This document shows positions 27,953 to 37,784 of a stretch of DNA of 64,000 bases, in pieces. The translations under genes were made by a program, and so were the position numbers. A model generated the notes under the pieces. That model was not told the DNA's origin. It worked only from the letters and a program-made list of their open reading frames with translations, and searched no databases. The DNA lies in the NCBI RefSeq assembly GCF_002939985.1, contig NZ_MDFM01000005.1, positions 61,507 to 125,506 on the forward strand, in the 5' to 3' direction. Within the stretch, counting starts at the first letter, position 1, and every line of letters begins with the position of its first letter. This DNA is from Xanthomonas hortorum pv. cynarae (GTDB lineage: Bacteria; Pseudomonadota; Gammaproteobacteria; Xanthomonadales; Xanthomonadaceae).

Positions 27953-29185
27953 TCAGTTTTGGCTCATTCCGATCGCCGCAATCATGATCGCAGCGAAGAT
28001 CACGCCAATCACCACTATCACCGCATAAATGGCCAGCACCACAATCGTGACTGTGTCCAGCCCCGTGGATTGCCGCTCCGGGTGATCGGTGAAGGCCCAG
28101 CGATCCACCACCAGGGTCTCGCACACTTTGTCGTGCGGGGCCTGCTTGCGCTGGGTCATGCCGGCCATGAACGCCGCCACGATCGCGCCGATGCCCAGGG
28201 TGAGCACGCTGATCAGCATGTAGGCCAGATAGCGCAACACGTTGCGCCAGAAACCGACCCGGCCGCCGTTGCTGTCGGCGCGCACCAGCTTGATGCCGCA
28301 GGCGAGCTTGCCCAGGCTGGCCTGGTGCCGGCTGGACTGCATCCAGGCGAAATACAGCGTCGGGATGGCCAGACCGATGCCATACGACACCACCATGATC
28401 GCGATGCCGAGCGCGCTACCGTCGTCCAGCGCCGAACCGGAATCGCCGCGGGTGGTTGCCAGCGCCACAACGAACACCAACGGGATCACGATCAGGTACA
28501 CCGCGAAGGTGGTCACGAAGCTGTCCAGAATGCTGGCCGCCACGCGTCGCCACAGGCCGGCGTAGACAACCGGGGCATCCTGCAAAGCAACGCCTGCTGT
28601 GGGTGCGGCGGCTATGGAATCCCAGGCGCTGGGAATTGGCACGCCAGCGGGTGTCTGCGACGAGGCATCGGCGGGCGTCGCAGGCGCGTCCGGGGTCTTG
28701 GTCAGGGTCGGGCTTGAGGCCGCCGGGGGTGTCGCGGCCTCTGCCGGCGTGGTGGACCACGCTACCGGATCTGCCGATGCAGCGTGCTCGCTTGGCGGAA
28801 TCTGCTGCTGATCGACTGCTGCAGGGTGATCGGCAAGGCCAGATTCGGTCTGCGCGAGCGAAGCGTCTACAGCGGAGCCGGAAAACGGCGCCGCTGCGGC
28901 GGGCGCGTTATCCACCGGTGCGCTGGTCGGGTAAACCGTCGCTTGCGGTTCACTGCCCGGAACGTCCACTGATGTATATCCGGTCGGCTCGGGGGGCGCT
29001 GGCACTGGTGTGTCGACGCCCAGTTCGGCCGCGACCTCGCGCAGCGCCACCCACTGCGGCAGACCTTCGCGCCAGACCAGGCTGGAGCGGTCGATGATGC
29101 CTTGCGACAGGCGCGCAACCAGCGTGTCGGTGTCGATCGGCCCCTGGCGTTCGCGCTGGGCGTCGGCGTAATACCACTGCGTCAT
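27953..29185 (-). CDS. GYF_2 (DUF4339) plus RDD-family membrane protein
   Basis: The protein has 410 residues. The N-terminal 55 residues form a GYF-like domain (WYYADAQRERQGPID... LVWREGLPQWVAL). A long Pro/Ala/Ser-rich linker (about 60-200) follows, then an RDD domain with about four membrane segments opening GLWRRVAASILDSFVTT and containing LGKLACGIKLVR. RDD proteins are poorly understood, and some act in ion transport. It shares its N-terminal domain with the next gene upstream, and both sit between smg and topA, where most proteobacteria have no insertion. Confidence 0.82.
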   Translation of the reverse strand: MTQWYYADAQRERQGPIDTDTLVARLSQGIIDRSSLVWREGLPQWVALREVAAELGVDTPVPAPPEPTGYTSVDVPGSEPQATVYPTSAPVDNAPAAAAPFSGSAVDASLAQTESGLADHPAAVDQQQIPPSEHAASADPVAWSTTPAEAATPPAASSPTLTKTPDAPATPADASSQTPAGVPIPSAWDSIAAAPTAGVALQDAPVVYAGLWRRVAASILDSFVTTFAVYLIVIPLVFVVALATTRGDSGSALDDGSALGIAIMVVSYGIGLAIPTLYFAWMQSSRHQASLGKLACGIKLVRADSNGGRVGFWRNVLRYLAYMLISVLTLGIGAIVAAFMAGMTQRKQAPHDKVCETLVVDRWAFTDHPERQSTGLDTVTIVVLAIYAVIVVIGVIFAAIMIAAIGMSQN

Positions 29186-29245
29186 TGATGTCCCCTTGGG
29201 TGAAACGATTGGCTAGAGCGTGAGATGCATTTGAGCTAACGCGCT

Positions 29246-29971
29246 CTAACCGCGGCAGTCCGGCGGAAGTTGGTTGTCGTCGATCTCGGAACTGCACTGC
29301 CAACTGCTCGCATCAGCGTCGAAATCCAGCCACAACGCCTTGCCATCGAGCTTGGCCGATTTCGGTGCATGCATCACCGCTTCGATGCCGCACTGGGTGG
29401 TGTCGAAACGGCCGACCCGCACGCTGGTCAGCACGTCGTTTGCATAATGCTCGGGCGCCTGGAAGCCGCTGTCGCCATTGACCGGACAACGGCCTTCCTG
29501 CGCGAGAAATTCGGCGATCTGCGGCTTTAATGGCGCCAACGCGGCCACTGCCTTGGCGACCTTGGTGCGTCCCACATAGTCCTGATAAGCCGGTAGCGCG
29601 ATTGCAGCCAGAATGCCGATCACCGCCACCAGGACAAACATCCCCACCACCGCGCCCAGCACCAACGCCAACGACCATCCCGGCCCGTGGTTCGGCAGGC
29701 GATGCGCTGGCAGTACAGACACGTGGGCAGGCGACATGTGTGCCGCCGCCGATGGCAGTGGCGGAGGCTGCGCTGCAGCGCTCAAATCGGTGGAGATCGG
29801 CGGTCCGAGTTCATCGGCGCAGGCGGACAGCGGCACCCATTGGGTCAGGCCTTCGCGCCAGACCAGGGTATCCAGAGCAATTGCGCGATCACGATACAGG
29901 CCCAGCAAGGCCTCGCAGGCCACCGGGCCACGCCGATGGCGGTTGCCCTCGGCGTAATACCAACTGCTCAT
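29246..29971 (-). CDS. GYF_2 domain fused to a type IV pilin-like segment
   Basis: The protein has 241 residues. Residues 1-52 are a GYF-like domain (WYYAEGNRHRRGPV... LVWREGLTQWVPL). After a linker comes a hydrophobic helix (about 99-128) ending GILAAIALPAYQDYVGRTKV, which is the conserved part of type IV pilin N-terminal helices. The register is wrong for a working pilin: the position of the essential Glu5 is Gly110, and no K/R-G cleavage site for prepilin peptidase precedes it. The rest is an extracytoplasmic pilin-like domain with Cys residues near the end (SSWQCSSEIDDNQLPPDC). ATG 29971 is used. The role is unknown; a membrane-anchored minor-pilin relative is possible. Confidence 0.8.
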   Translation of the reverse strand: MSSWYYAEGNRHRRGPVACEALLGLYRDRAIALDTLVWREGLTQWVPLSACADELGPPISTDLSAAAQPPPLPSAAAHMSPAHVSVLPAHRLPNHGPGWSLALVLGAVVGMFVLVAVIGILAAIALPAYQDYVGRTKVAKAVAALAPLKPQIAEFLAQEGRCPVNGDSGFQAPEHYANDVLTSVRVGRFDTTQCGIEAVMHAPKSAKLDGKALWLDFDADASSWQCSSEIDDNQLPPDCRG

Positions 29972-30011
29972 TCCCGTCCCCACGCACGCGCTTCCATCGC
30001 GGCTTCGACCC

Positions 30012-30485
30012 TCAGTGTACGGGTTCAGGCTCGTCGAGGAACATCTGCGTTTCCATCCAGGCATAGGCCGCTTCGGCGCCTGGCTGGTTGAACAGCACCA
30101 TCAGCACCACCCACTTGAGGTCGTCCAGATCAAGCTCGTCCTGGTCCAGCGCCATTGCACGGTCCAGCACCAACTCGCGCTGATCGGCATCGAGAATGCG
30201 GTGTTGCTCCAGGAACATCAGAAACCCGCGGCAGTCCACATCGAGCTTGTCCAGCTCCGGGCCGTGGTAGATACGCACTGGCCCGTCGACGTGCGGGCGC
30301 GCAACGCTAGGCCGCTGCTCGGAGAGCGCGTCCAGCCAATCGAAGGCTTTACTGATTTCTGCAGGGCTGAAGCCAGCCTGGATCAGGCCATTCTGAAGCG
30401 AGTCACGGTCACGGACCAGGTCCGCGTCTTCGCTGAAGTAATGTTCGAACAGGTACAGCAGTACATCAAGAATGCTCTCTTTCAT
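30012..30485 (-). CDS. smg: Smg family protein (DUF494)
   Basis: The protein has 157 residues and begins [17 protein letters not shown], the hallmark of the Smg/DUF494 family. It is acidic and helical. Smg lies next to dprA in many proteobacteria, as here (43 bp downstream of it on the same strand). The molecular function is unknown. The ORF ends 40 bp before the GYF-pilin gene on the same strand. Confidence 0.92.
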   Translation of the reverse strand: MKESILDVLLYLFEHYFSEDADLVRDRDSLQNGLIQAGFSPAEISKAFDWLDALSEQRPSVARPHVDGPVRIYHGPELDKLDVDCRGFLMFLEQHRILDADQRELVLDRAMALDQDELDLDDLKWVVLMVLFNQPGAEAAYAWMETQMFLDEPEPVH

Positions 30486-30528
30486 TGCCCCTCGGCCTGC
30501 GTCGCGCGACGCTGTGGAGGTGAAGAAA

Positions 30529-31665
30529 CTAGGGATTGCGGGTATAGCGACCGTGCTCGGTGACCACGTCTCCCTCCAGTTCCATGATGAGCAGCATGGA
30601 GGACAGCGTGGCGGCCGTCAATCCGGTGCGTTCGACCAATGCATCCATAGGGGTTGGGTCGTGGCCAAGTGCCTGCCACAAGCGCTGGTAGTCCGGATCC
30701 GGGCGCGCGGTAGAGGCCTTGGGCGCCGTCCTGGCCTGATCAGTGGGGGCGGCCAGGCGCTGACGCAAGGCATCGGCCAACTCGCCCGAGAGCAGGCGCA
30801 GCCCGTCGATGATCTGGGCCGGCTCCTGGGCCAGGGTGGCGCCCTGACGAATCAGGTGATGGCAGCCGCGCGCGAGCGGATTGTGCAACGAGCCGGGCAG
30901 GGCGAACACTTCACGGCCTGCCTCGGCTGCCAGCCGCGCGGTGATCAACGCGCCCGAGCGCATGGCCGCTTCGACCACCAGCGTGCCCAATGCCAGCCCG
31001 GCGATGATCCGGTTGCGGGCCGGGAAGTGCCCCGCGGCCGCCGCTGTGCCAGGCAGATACTCGCTGACGACCGCGCCACGCGCGGCGATGCGATCGCGCA
31101 GCGACTGATGATGGGCGGGATAGGCCACATCGGTGCCGGTGCCGACCACCGCCACGGTGATGCCGTCGGCGCGGGCAAGCGCGGCCTCGTGGGCGATCGC
31201 ATCCACGCCTGCCGCCATGCCGCTGACGATGCCCAGCCCGGCGCTCGCCAGACTGGAAGCGAATGCGCGGGTGTGCTCCCGCCCTCCGGCCGTGGCCGCA
31301 CGGCTGCCGACCACCGCCACCGCTGGATGCCATAACGCGGTGGGGTCGCCGTCCACGAACAAGGCCAGCGGCGGATTGACCAGATGCCGCAGCAGCGCGG
31401 GATAGTCCGGATCCTGCCAGCCGATGAGGTGATGCCCGGGCTGCGCGCACCAGTGCAGCGCTGCGTCCAGCGCCTGCGTGTCGGGGACACGCAGCAGGGC
31501 CGATTGCAGCGCGTCGCAGCCGGCAGCGCGCCATGCATCGGAGCCGGCGGCAAGGATCTCGGCCGGCGAGGCGAACGTCGTCAGCAGCGTACGGCGCGGC
31601 GGGCTGCGGCCGCCGGCCAGCAGCAGGATCAACAACGCACGCAGGTCGGGAGCAATCAGGGCCAT
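30529..31665 (-). CDS. dprA: DNA-processing protein DprA
   Basis: DprA binds incoming single-stranded DNA and loads RecA during natural transformation. It has 378 residues. The extended Rossmann fold is clear: [63 protein letters not shown] and the following VEAA. The C-terminal part (about 300-378) contains the winged-helix DprA_WH domain found in many gammaproteobacteria ([19 protein letters not shown]). It lies upstream of smg and downstream of the LysM gene. Confidence 0.95.
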   Translation of the reverse strand: MALIAPDLRALLILLLAGGRSPPRRTLLTTFASPAEILAAGSDAWRAAGCDALQSALLRVPDTQALDAALHWCAQPGHHLIGWQDPDYPALLRHLVNPPLALFVDGDPTALWHPAVAVVGSRAATAGGREHTRAFASSLASAGLGIVSGMAAGVDAIAHEAALARADGITVAVVGTGTDVAYPAHHQSLRDRIAARGAVVSEYLPGTAAAAGHFPARNRIIAGLALGTLVVEAAMRSGALITARLAAEAGREVFALPGSLHNPLARGCHHLIRQGATLAQEPAQIIDGLRLLSGELADALRQRLAAPTDQARTAPKASTARPDPDYQRLWQALGHDPTPMDALVERTGLTAATLSSMLLIMELEGDVVTEHGRYTRNP

Positions 31666-31690
31666 GCAGTCAGCGTAGGCCGCAAACGAC

Positions 31691-31712
31691 GACGGCGCCC
31701 TCAGGCGCCGTC
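31691..31712 (-). terminator. Stem-loop after the LysM gene
   Basis: GACGGCGCC / GGCGCCGTC form a perfect 9-bp stem with a CTCA loop, between the LysM stop and the dprA start on the minus strand. No T-run follows. Confidence 0.5.
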
Positions 31713-31739
31713 GCGTTACAGCATCGGATTTTGTCCCGC

Positions 31740-32876
31740 TTACTGCGCGTCTGGATGCTTGACGATGTAGCCCAGGCCGGTCGGCTTGACGCTTTCCATC
31801 ACCAGCGCATAGCTGACCTTGTCGAAGGTGCGGAACACCATCGCGTGCGAGACGTATTCGTCGGGCAGGCCGACGGTGGAACCGGCCGGGCCGCTGAAAT
31901 CGTCATCGGTCCGCGAAAAACGCGAGTGCTTGACGCGGTCGCTGACCGTACGGCCCTTGCGCCAGATCGAAAACACGGTGCCGTTGTTGATGCCCTCGCG
32001 CGCGCCACCGGAGATGGCGATCACGTCGCGGGTACCGCCGACGATGAAGGCATCGGAGATGGCGAGTACGCGCAACTCGGTCTGCGTGGCCTGTTCCGAT
32101 GGCGGATGCGGAATGAACTGCAGATCGTAGGGCTGGGCTTCGACCGCGATGATGCGATCGCCCGCACGCACTTCACGGCCGCTGTCCTGCAACAGCAAGG
32201 TCGCCGCCTTGGAATTGCCGCCTGCCGCGCTGCGGGTAATGGTGCCGACGTTGACCTGCGCCAGTTCATACCCCAGAAACTCGCGGCGACTGCTCGGCGC
32301 GATGTAGTTCTTCCAGATGTTGCCGGAGCCGGCGACGCTATTGCCGGCCATATCCAGATCATCGTTGGGCTTGGGCAGGCTGAACTTCACGGTCGGGCGC
32401 ACCACTGCAAAACGCTGCCCCGGCTGCGCGTCGTCCAGGCCGACCACATACGCCAACTGGCCAGTGGTGGCACGCGAACGACCGCCTTCCAGACCCACGA
32501 CATACGGCAGGCCGTCGAAGTCGTCGGTGACGCGCAGGTTTTTGAGAAACGGCTCGACGTCCGACAGCGGAATCGCATTGATCGGCGCTTCCTGACGCGG
32601 GCCGGGCTGCACAGTGCCCTTGGCAACGCGATCCAGGTAGGCCAGGCTGATCACATCGCCCGGGTAGATCAGGTGCGGATTCTGAATTTGCGGATTGGCC
32701 TGCCAGATTTCCGGCCACAGCCACGGCTTTTGCAGAAAACGCCCAGCGATGTCCCAAAGGGTATCCCCCTTGCGGACCACGTAAGTCTCTGGATGTTCGC
32801 CCACCGCTTGCGCGGCAGCGTAGGTCGCGACGGTCAGCATCGCCGCAGCGACGACCGTACGAAGTCGGTTCAACAT
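31740..32876 (-). CDS. LysM-domain exported protein
   Basis: The protein has 378 residues from ATG 32876: a signal peptide (MLNRLRTVVAAAMLTVATYAAAQA), then one LysM peptidoglycan-binding domain (YVVRKGDTLWDIAGRFL... PQIQNPHLIYPGDVI), then a long beta-rich region without a known motif. It corresponds to the LysM protein commonly encoded upstream of dprA and divergent from def. An in-frame start at 32915 would add 13 residues before the signal peptide and is less likely. A promoter with TATAGT at 32914-32919 lies upstream. Confidence 0.9.
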   Translation of the reverse strand: MLNRLRTVVAAAMLTVATYAAAQAVGEHPETYVVRKGDTLWDIAGRFLQKPWLWPEIWQANPQIQNPHLIYPGDVISLAYLDRVAKGTVQPGPRQEAPINAIPLSDVEPFLKNLRVTDDFDGLPYVVGLEGGRSRATTGQLAYVVGLDDAQPGQRFAVVRPTVKFSLPKPNDDLDMAGNSVAGSGNIWKNYIAPSSRREFLGYELAQVNVGTITRSAAGGNSKAATLLLQDSGREVRAGDRIIAVEAQPYDLQFIPHPPSEQATQTELRVLAISDAFIVGGTRDVIAISGGAREGINNGTVFSIWRKGRTVSDRVKHSRFSRTDDDFSGPAGSTVGLPDEYVSHAMVFRTFDKVSYALVMESVKPTGLGYIVKHPDAQ

Positions 32877-32913
32877 GAGTGCCTTCTTGCCTGATTCCCC
32901 AACAGGTCCGCGC

Positions 32914-32944
32914 ACTATAGTCCAGAAACCCCGGAGCTACGCAA
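32914..32944 (-). promoter_or_regulatory. Sigma-70-type promoter candidate for the LysM gene
   Basis: On the minus strand TTGCGT (complement of 32939-32944) and TATAGT (complement of 32914-32919) are separated by 19 bp, about 37 bp before the start codon. The -10 is good, the -35 moderate and the spacing long. Confidence 0.45.
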
Positions 32945-33008
32945 GCAGTGCGCTAGAATAGGAGCGTCTTGCCGGCGCCGCGCCGGTGTTCCCAGCACGG
33001 GTAACCCC

Positions 33009-33521
33009 ATGGCTTTGCTCCCTATTCTCGAATTTCCCGACCCGCGGCTGCGCACCAAGGCCGTGCCGGTGGATGCTGCCGAGGTCACCAGCCCGGCATT
33101 TCAACGCTTGCTCGACGACATGTTCCAGACCATGTACGAGGCGCCCGGCATCGGCCTGGCCGCCAGTCAGGTGGATGTGCACAAGCGTTTCATGGTGATC
33201 GACGTCAGCGACGAGAAGAACCTGCCGCAGGTGTTCATCAACCCGCAAATCGTCAGCAAACAGGGCGAGCAGCTGTATCAGGAAGGCTGCCTGTCGGTGC
33301 CGGGCATCTATGCCGATGTCAGCCGTGCCGATGCGATCACGGTGCGCTATGTCGACCGCCACGGGCAGGCGCAGGAACTGAGCACCGAAGGCCTGCTGGC
33401 GGTGTGCATCCAGCATGAGATGGATCACCTGGACGGCAAGTTGTTTGTCGATTATCTGTCGCCGCTCAAGCGCGAGATGGTGCGCAAGAAACTGGCCAAG
33501 CAGCGCAAACACGTTGCCTGA
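33009..33521 (+). CDS. def: Peptide deformylase
   Basis: This metalloenzyme removes the formyl group from nascent proteins. It has 170 residues. The three family motifs are intact: [17 protein letters not shown] (metal-binding Cys) and QHEMDHLDG (two metal-binding His and the catalytic Glu). It is the first gene of the def-fmt-rsmB block and is divergent from the LysM gene. A TAGAAT box at 32954-32959 may be its -10. Confidence 0.97.
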   Translation: MALLPILEFPDPRLRTKAVPVDAAEVTSPAFQRLLDDMFQTMYEAPGIGLAASQVDVHKRFMVIDVSDEKNLPQVFINPQIVSKQGEQLYQEGCLSVPGIYADVSRADAITVRYVDRHGQAQELSTEGLLAVCIQHEMDHLDGKLFVDYLSPLKREMVRKKLAKQRKHVA

Positions 33522-33526
33522 CGGCC

Positions 33527-33623
33527 GGGATTGGAGAGTCGGGATTGGGGATTGGAAACGCCGGTTCTCGGCCCGGTCGCCCGATCCTTTTTTACGAATC
33601 CCCAATCTCCACTTCCGAATCCC
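33527..33623. repeat. Inverted GATTGGGGATT repeat between def and fmt
   Basis: GATTGGGGATT (33543-33553) is mirrored by AATCCCCAATC (33597-33607), with further partial GGGATTGG/CCGAATCCC copies outside. The same GATTGGGGAT string appears alone near 49195, so it is probably a dispersed short repeat. Confidence 0.7.
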
Positions 33624-33629
33624 AGCCCC

Positions 33630-34553
33630 ATGAAAATCATATTCGCCGGTACGCCGGATTTTGCCGTCGCCTCGTTGCGCGCGGCCGCGCAGCGACATGA
33701 AGTGGTGGCGGTCTATACCCAGCCGGATCGGCCTGCCGGCCGCGGCCGTGGGCTGACCGCCTCGCCGGTCAAGCTGGAAGCGATCGCGCGCGGCATCCCG
33801 GTGTTTCAGCCGCAGACGCTGCGCTCGCCCGAGGCCCTGGCGACGCTGCGCGCGCTCGATGCCGACCTGATGGTAGTGGTGGCTTACGGCTTGATCCTGC
33901 CCAAGGCAGTGCTGGCCGCGCCGACCTATGGCTGCTGGAACGTGCATGCCTCGTTGCTGCCGCGCTGGCGTGGCGCCGCGCCGATCCAGCGTGCCATCGA
34001 GGCCGGCGATACCGAAACCGGCGTGTGCCTGATGCAGATGGAAGCCGGTCTGGATACCGGCCCTGTGCTGCTGTCGCAACGTCTGGAGATCGGCGAGCAG
34101 GAAACCGGCGGGCAGCTGCATGACCGCCTCGCCGCGCTGGGTGCGCAGGTGCTGTCCGATGGACTGGGGTTGCTGCGTGCCGGCGTTCGCCCGGTGGCGC
34201 AACCTCAGCCGGCCGAGGGTGTGACCTACGCGCACAAGCTGGACAAGGCGCAGGCACGGCTGGACTGGGCGCAGCCGGCGCAGGAACTGGCGCGGCGCGT
34301 GCGTGCGTTCAATCCCTGGCCGGTGGCCGAGGCGATGCTGGCCGGTGAGCGTGTGCGCCTGCATGGCGCAGTGGCGCTGGAGCTGGCACATCGGCAGGCG
34401 CCGGGCACCCTGCTCGCTGCCAGCAAGCAGGGCATCGATATCGCCTGCGGTGAGGGTGCGTTGCGGGTACGCGTCTTGCAGCGCGAGGGCGGCAAGGCGA
34501 TCACCGCCGCCGACTACCTCAACGCGCGCCGCGATCTGCCGGCGCTGACCTGA
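33630..34553 (+). CDS. fmt: Methionyl-tRNA formyltransferase
   Basis: This enzyme formylates initiator Met-tRNA using 10-formyl-THF. It has 307 residues. It begins [18 protein letters not shown] and shows the catalytic block [20 protein letters not shown] (Asn, His) with the downstream Asp in GDTETGV. The C-terminal OB-like domain follows ([15 protein letters not shown]). It is 108 bp after def, separated by the GATTGGGGATT palindrome, and overlaps rsmB by one base (TGATG), so fmt and rsmB are coupled. Confidence 0.97.
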   Translation: MKIIFAGTPDFAVASLRAAAQRHEVVAVYTQPDRPAGRGRGLTASPVKLEAIARGIPVFQPQTLRSPEALATLRALDADLMVVVAYGLILPKAVLAAPTYGCWNVHASLLPRWRGAAPIQRAIEAGDTETGVCLMQMEAGLDTGPVLLSQRLEIGEQETGGQLHDRLAALGAQVLSDGLGLLRAGVRPVAQPQPAEGVTYAHKLDKAQARLDWAQPAQELARRVRAFNPWPVAEAMLAGERVRLHGAVALELAHRQAPGTLLAASKQGIDIACGEGALRVRVLQREGGKAITAADYLNARRDLPALT

Positions 34554-35863
34554 TGTCGACGGAAGCCGCCACTGCCGGCGTTGCCTCGCGTCTGGCCGCA
34601 GCGCGGGTGCTGACGGCGGTGTTCGACCAGGGCCGCTCGCTCAAGGCCGAACTGGCCGCGAGCTTGCCCGGCCTGAGCGATCCACGCGACCGCGCGCTGG
34701 TGGAGGCGATCTGTTTTGCGGTGCTGCGGCGGCGCCCGGCGTACGACGTGGCGCTGCGGCAGTGGCTGGAACGCCCGTTGCCGCCGCGCGATGCCGAACT
34801 CAAAGCATTGCTGATGGCCGGCTTCGCCCAGCTCGACGTGCTGCAACTGCCTGCGCATGCGGCGTTGTCGGCCACCGTAGACGCGTGTCGTGCGCTGGGC
34901 CGGCCGCGTCAGGCCGGCATGGTCAACGCGATCCTGCGGCGTGCGCAGCGCGAAGGATTTCCGGCAGTGTCTGCCGATGCCGGTTGGCCGTCCTGGTTAC
35001 GCAAGCAATTGCGCGCCGATTGGGGCGACCGCGCCGAAACCATTTTCGTAGCAAGCGCGCTGATGGCGCCGATGTGGCTGCGGGTGCATCGCGGGCGCAC
35101 CGATCCGGCCGCGTATGTCGCGCGTCTGGCCGAACTGGGCATCGCTGCGGAAACCGATCCGGTGTTGCCGGATGCGGTGCGCTTGCACATTGCGCTGCCG
35201 GTGAGTCAATTGCCGGGCTTTGCCGAAGGCGAGGTCTCGGTGCAGGACGGCTCTGCACAGCAGGTGGCCGATGCACTGCCGTTGGCTTCATCGGCGCGCG
35301 TGCTTGATGCCTGCGCCGCGCCCGGTGGCAAGGCGGCGCACCTGCTGGAACGCTATCCCGGCTTGCAGCTCACCGCGCTGGATGTGGATGCGCGCCGGCT
35401 GGAACGCGTGCAGCAGACTTTGCAGCGCACCGTGCCGGGCGCTCAGGTGGCGCTGCAGGCGGCCGACGCCGCCGATCCTGCCGGCTGGTGGGACGAGCAG
35501 CCGTTCGATGCGGTGCTGCTGGATGCGCCGTGTTCGGCCACCGGTGTGGTGCGCCGTCAACCGGATGTGCTGCTGCATCGCCGCGCCGACGATATCGATG
35601 CGGTGTGCGCCTTGCAGGCACGCTTGCTCGATGCGACCTGGCGCACGCTGCGTCCGGGCGGGCAGTTGCTCTACACCACCTGTTCGTTACTGGCGCGCGA
35701 GAACCAGGCGCAGGTGGAGGCGTTTCTGCAGCAGACCCCGGATGCCCAGGCGCAGCCGTTGGGTGCGCAGTTTGGTCATGCGGCAGGGCCGGGGCGCCAG
35801 CGGTTTCCAGGCGAGCAGCACTGCGACGGATTTTTCTACGCGCTTTTGCTAAAAACCTCCTGA
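34553..35863 (+). CDS. rsmB: 16S rRNA m5C967 methyltransferase RsmB
   Basis: The protein has 436 residues. The N-terminal NusB-like RNA-binding domain covers about 1-150 and the C-terminal domain is the SAM-dependent fold. The SAM motif is [17 protein letters not shown]. Two catalytic cysteines are present, in [16 protein letters not shown] and [16 protein letters not shown]. The start ATG shares its A with the fmt stop. Position and length are normal for the def-fmt-sun arrangement. Confidence 0.96.
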   Translation: MSTEAATAGVASRLAAARVLTAVFDQGRSLKAELAASLPGLSDPRDRALVEAICFAVLRRRPAYDVALRQWLERPLPPRDAELKALLMAGFAQLDVLQLPAHAALSATVDACRALGRPRQAGMVNAILRRAQREGFPAVSADAGWPSWLRKQLRADWGDRAETIFVASALMAPMWLRVHRGRTDPAAYVARLAELGIAAETDPVLPDAVRLHIALPVSQLPGFAEGEVSVQDGSAQQVADALPLASSARVLDACAAPGGKAAHLLERYPGLQLTALDVDARRLERVQQTLQRTVPGAQVALQAADAADPAGWWDEQPFDAVLLDAPCSATGVVRRQPDVLLHRRADDIDAVCALQARLLDATWRTLRPGGQLLYTTCSLLARENQAQVEAFLQQTPDAQAQPLGAQFGHAAGPGRQRFPGEQHCDGFFYALLLKTS

Positions 35864-35910
35864 TCGGGCGCCGAGTCGGCGCTCCCTCCTGTTTCCCACT
35901 GCCGCCGGCC

Positions 35911-37632
35911 ATGCTCAAGACCCGTGCTTCCACCGATTTCTGGCTGCTGGCCATCACCGCTGTATTGGTCATCGGTGCCGGCCTGGGATTGCGTGACCCC
36001 TGGCCGGCGGACGAGCCGCGTTTTGCGCTGGTCGCCAAGCAGATGGTGCTGAGCGGCGACTGGCTGTTCCCGCATCGCGGCAACGAGCTGTACTCGGACA
36101 AGCCGCCGATGCTGATGTGGCTGCAGGCGCTGTTCTACACGCTGCTGGGCAATTGGCGGGTGGCGTTCCTGTTGCCGTCGCTGCTGGCAGCCCTGGGCAC
36201 GCTGGCCTGCGTGTACGACCTGGGGCGGCGGCTGTGGACCCGGCGCGTCGGCCTGTATGCGGCCTGGATACTGCTGTTCACGTTGCACTTCACCTTCCAG
36301 GCCAAGAAGGCGCAGATCGACCCGCTGGTGGTGTTCTGGATCACCCTGGCCAATTACGGGCTGTTGCGCCATCTGCTGATGGGCCCGGCCTGGCGCTGGT
36401 GGACGCTGGGCTGGTTCGCCGCCGGGCTGGGCGTAATTACCAAAGGCGTCGGGGTGATCGCGTTGCTGATGCTGATCCCGGCCGGCATTGCGTCGGCGCG
36501 CGGTTGGCCGGGCGTACGCGTGCATGTGCGCGATCGGCGCTTCTGGCTGGGGCCGCTGTTCTTCTTTGTCGCGATCCTGCTGTGGTTCGTGCCGATGATG
36601 GTGACCGCGCTGACCGCAGGCCAGCCCGAATACCGCGTGTATCTCAACGACATCCTGCTGCGCCAGACCGCCAAGCGCTACGCCAGCTCCTGGGACCACG
36701 CGCAACCGGTCTGGTACCACTTGAAGGGCATGGCCACGATGTGGCTGCCGACCATTCTGCTGCTGCCATGGGCGATTCCGGCCTGGCGGCGCCGGCTCAA
36801 GCGCCGCGATGCGCGCTATCTGCTGCCGCTGGCGTGGTGGCTGTTGGTGCTGGTGTTCTTCACCATTCCCAGCGGCAAGCGCGATGTCTACATCCTGCCG
36901 GCGCTGCCGATGTTCTGCCTGGCGCTGGCGCCGTTGGCGGCGGGGCTGTTGCGCCGGGCCGGGGTGCAGCGCGTGTTATTCGGATTCGCGCTGCTGCTGA
37001 CCGTGGTCTTCAGCGTGGGCGGGGTGGCGATGCTGATCGGGCATCCGGGCTTCGAGCAGAAGATCATGGACAGCCGCGGAGTCGGCAGCGAGGCGACCGA
37101 CCCGCTCGGCTGGCTGTTGCTGGCGGTGGGGGTGTGGGGCGTGGCCAGCCTGCTGTTGCTGCGGGTGCGCGGCTCCGCGCTTGCGGTCGCATCGCTGCTG
37201 GGTGCGTGGTGGGTGGCGTTCGGGCTGGTCTGCTACCCGATCTTCAACGACTCCAGCTCGTCGGGCGCGGTGATGCGCGAAGCCGGGCGCCGGATCGGGG
37301 TGGATGCGCAGCTCGGGCTGGTGGCCTGGAAAGAGCAGAACCTGCTGATGGCCGACCGCCCCGCGCAGACCTTTGGCTTCAAGGTGCCATGGGAACAACA
37401 GCTGCAACGCGGGGTGACCTGGCAGGCAGAGCAGCCTGCGCAACGCTGGCTGTTGGTGCAGGAGACGGCGTTGCTGGCCTGCGTGGATCGCAGCCGCAGC
37501 CAATTGGTGGGGGTGGCCAACCGTCGTCGCTGGTGGCTGGTGCCGGCCGATGCGGTGCAGGGCAGTTGCGTAGCGAGCTCCAACGAGCGGGCGGTGGAAG
37601 CACAGGAGCAGGGCAACCTGGAGACCGAATGA
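35911..37632 (+). CDS. GT-C family glycosyltransferase (ArnT/PMT-like, GT39/GT83 type)
   Basis: The protein has 573 residues and about 12 membrane segments. The first periplasmic loop has the acidic motif DPWPADEPRFALVAK, matching the DE motif of GT-C enzymes that use polyprenyl-phosphate sugars, and ELYSDKPPMLMWLQALF is also typical of ArnT-like proteins. The C-terminal 150 residues form a soluble periplasmic domain. It probably modifies lipid A, LPS core or another surface glycan. ATG 35911 lies 47 bp after rsmB. The sugar donor and acceptor cannot be told from sequence. Confidence 0.85.
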   Translation: MLKTRASTDFWLLAITAVLVIGAGLGLRDPWPADEPRFALVAKQMVLSGDWLFPHRGNELYSDKPPMLMWLQALFYTLLGNWRVAFLLPSLLAALGTLACVYDLGRRLWTRRVGLYAAWILLFTLHFTFQAKKAQIDPLVVFWITLANYGLLRHLLMGPAWRWWTLGWFAAGLGVITKGVGVIALLMLIPAGIASARGWPGVRVHVRDRRFWLGPLFFFVAILLWFVPMMVTALTAGQPEYRVYLNDILLRQTAKRYASSWDHAQPVWYHLKGMATMWLPTILLLPWAIPAWRRRLKRRDARYLLPLAWWLLVLVFFTIPSGKRDVYILPALPMFCLALAPLAAGLLRRAGVQRVLFGFALLLTVVFSVGGVAMLIGHPGFEQKIMDSRGVGSEATDPLGWLLLAVGVWGVASLLLLRVRGSALAVASLLGAWWVAFGLVCYPIFNDSSSSGAVMREAGRRIGVDAQLGLVAWKEQNLLMADRPAQTFGFKVPWEQQLQRGVTWQAEQPAQRWLLVQETALLACVDRSRSQLVGVANRRRWWLVPADAVQGSCVASSNERAVEAQEQGNLETE

Positions 37633-37784
37633 GGGCGCCAAGCACGCCTCCCAGGCGCGATTTGCGCCGCGTCAATGCCGCCGCTGGCCGCTGTCTAGCG
37701 ACGATTCATGCGGGGCATCGTTAGCTTGGCCGGCATTGCCGCTGCGTGTCGCCCGCTTTACCTCCCTTTCGCCACCGATGCTCG

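Noticed and set aside
29246..29971. True type IV pilin
   Set aside because: The pilin-like helix lacks Glu5 and a K/R-G cleavage site in register, and the protein starts with a GYF-like domain, so only pilin-like is claimed.
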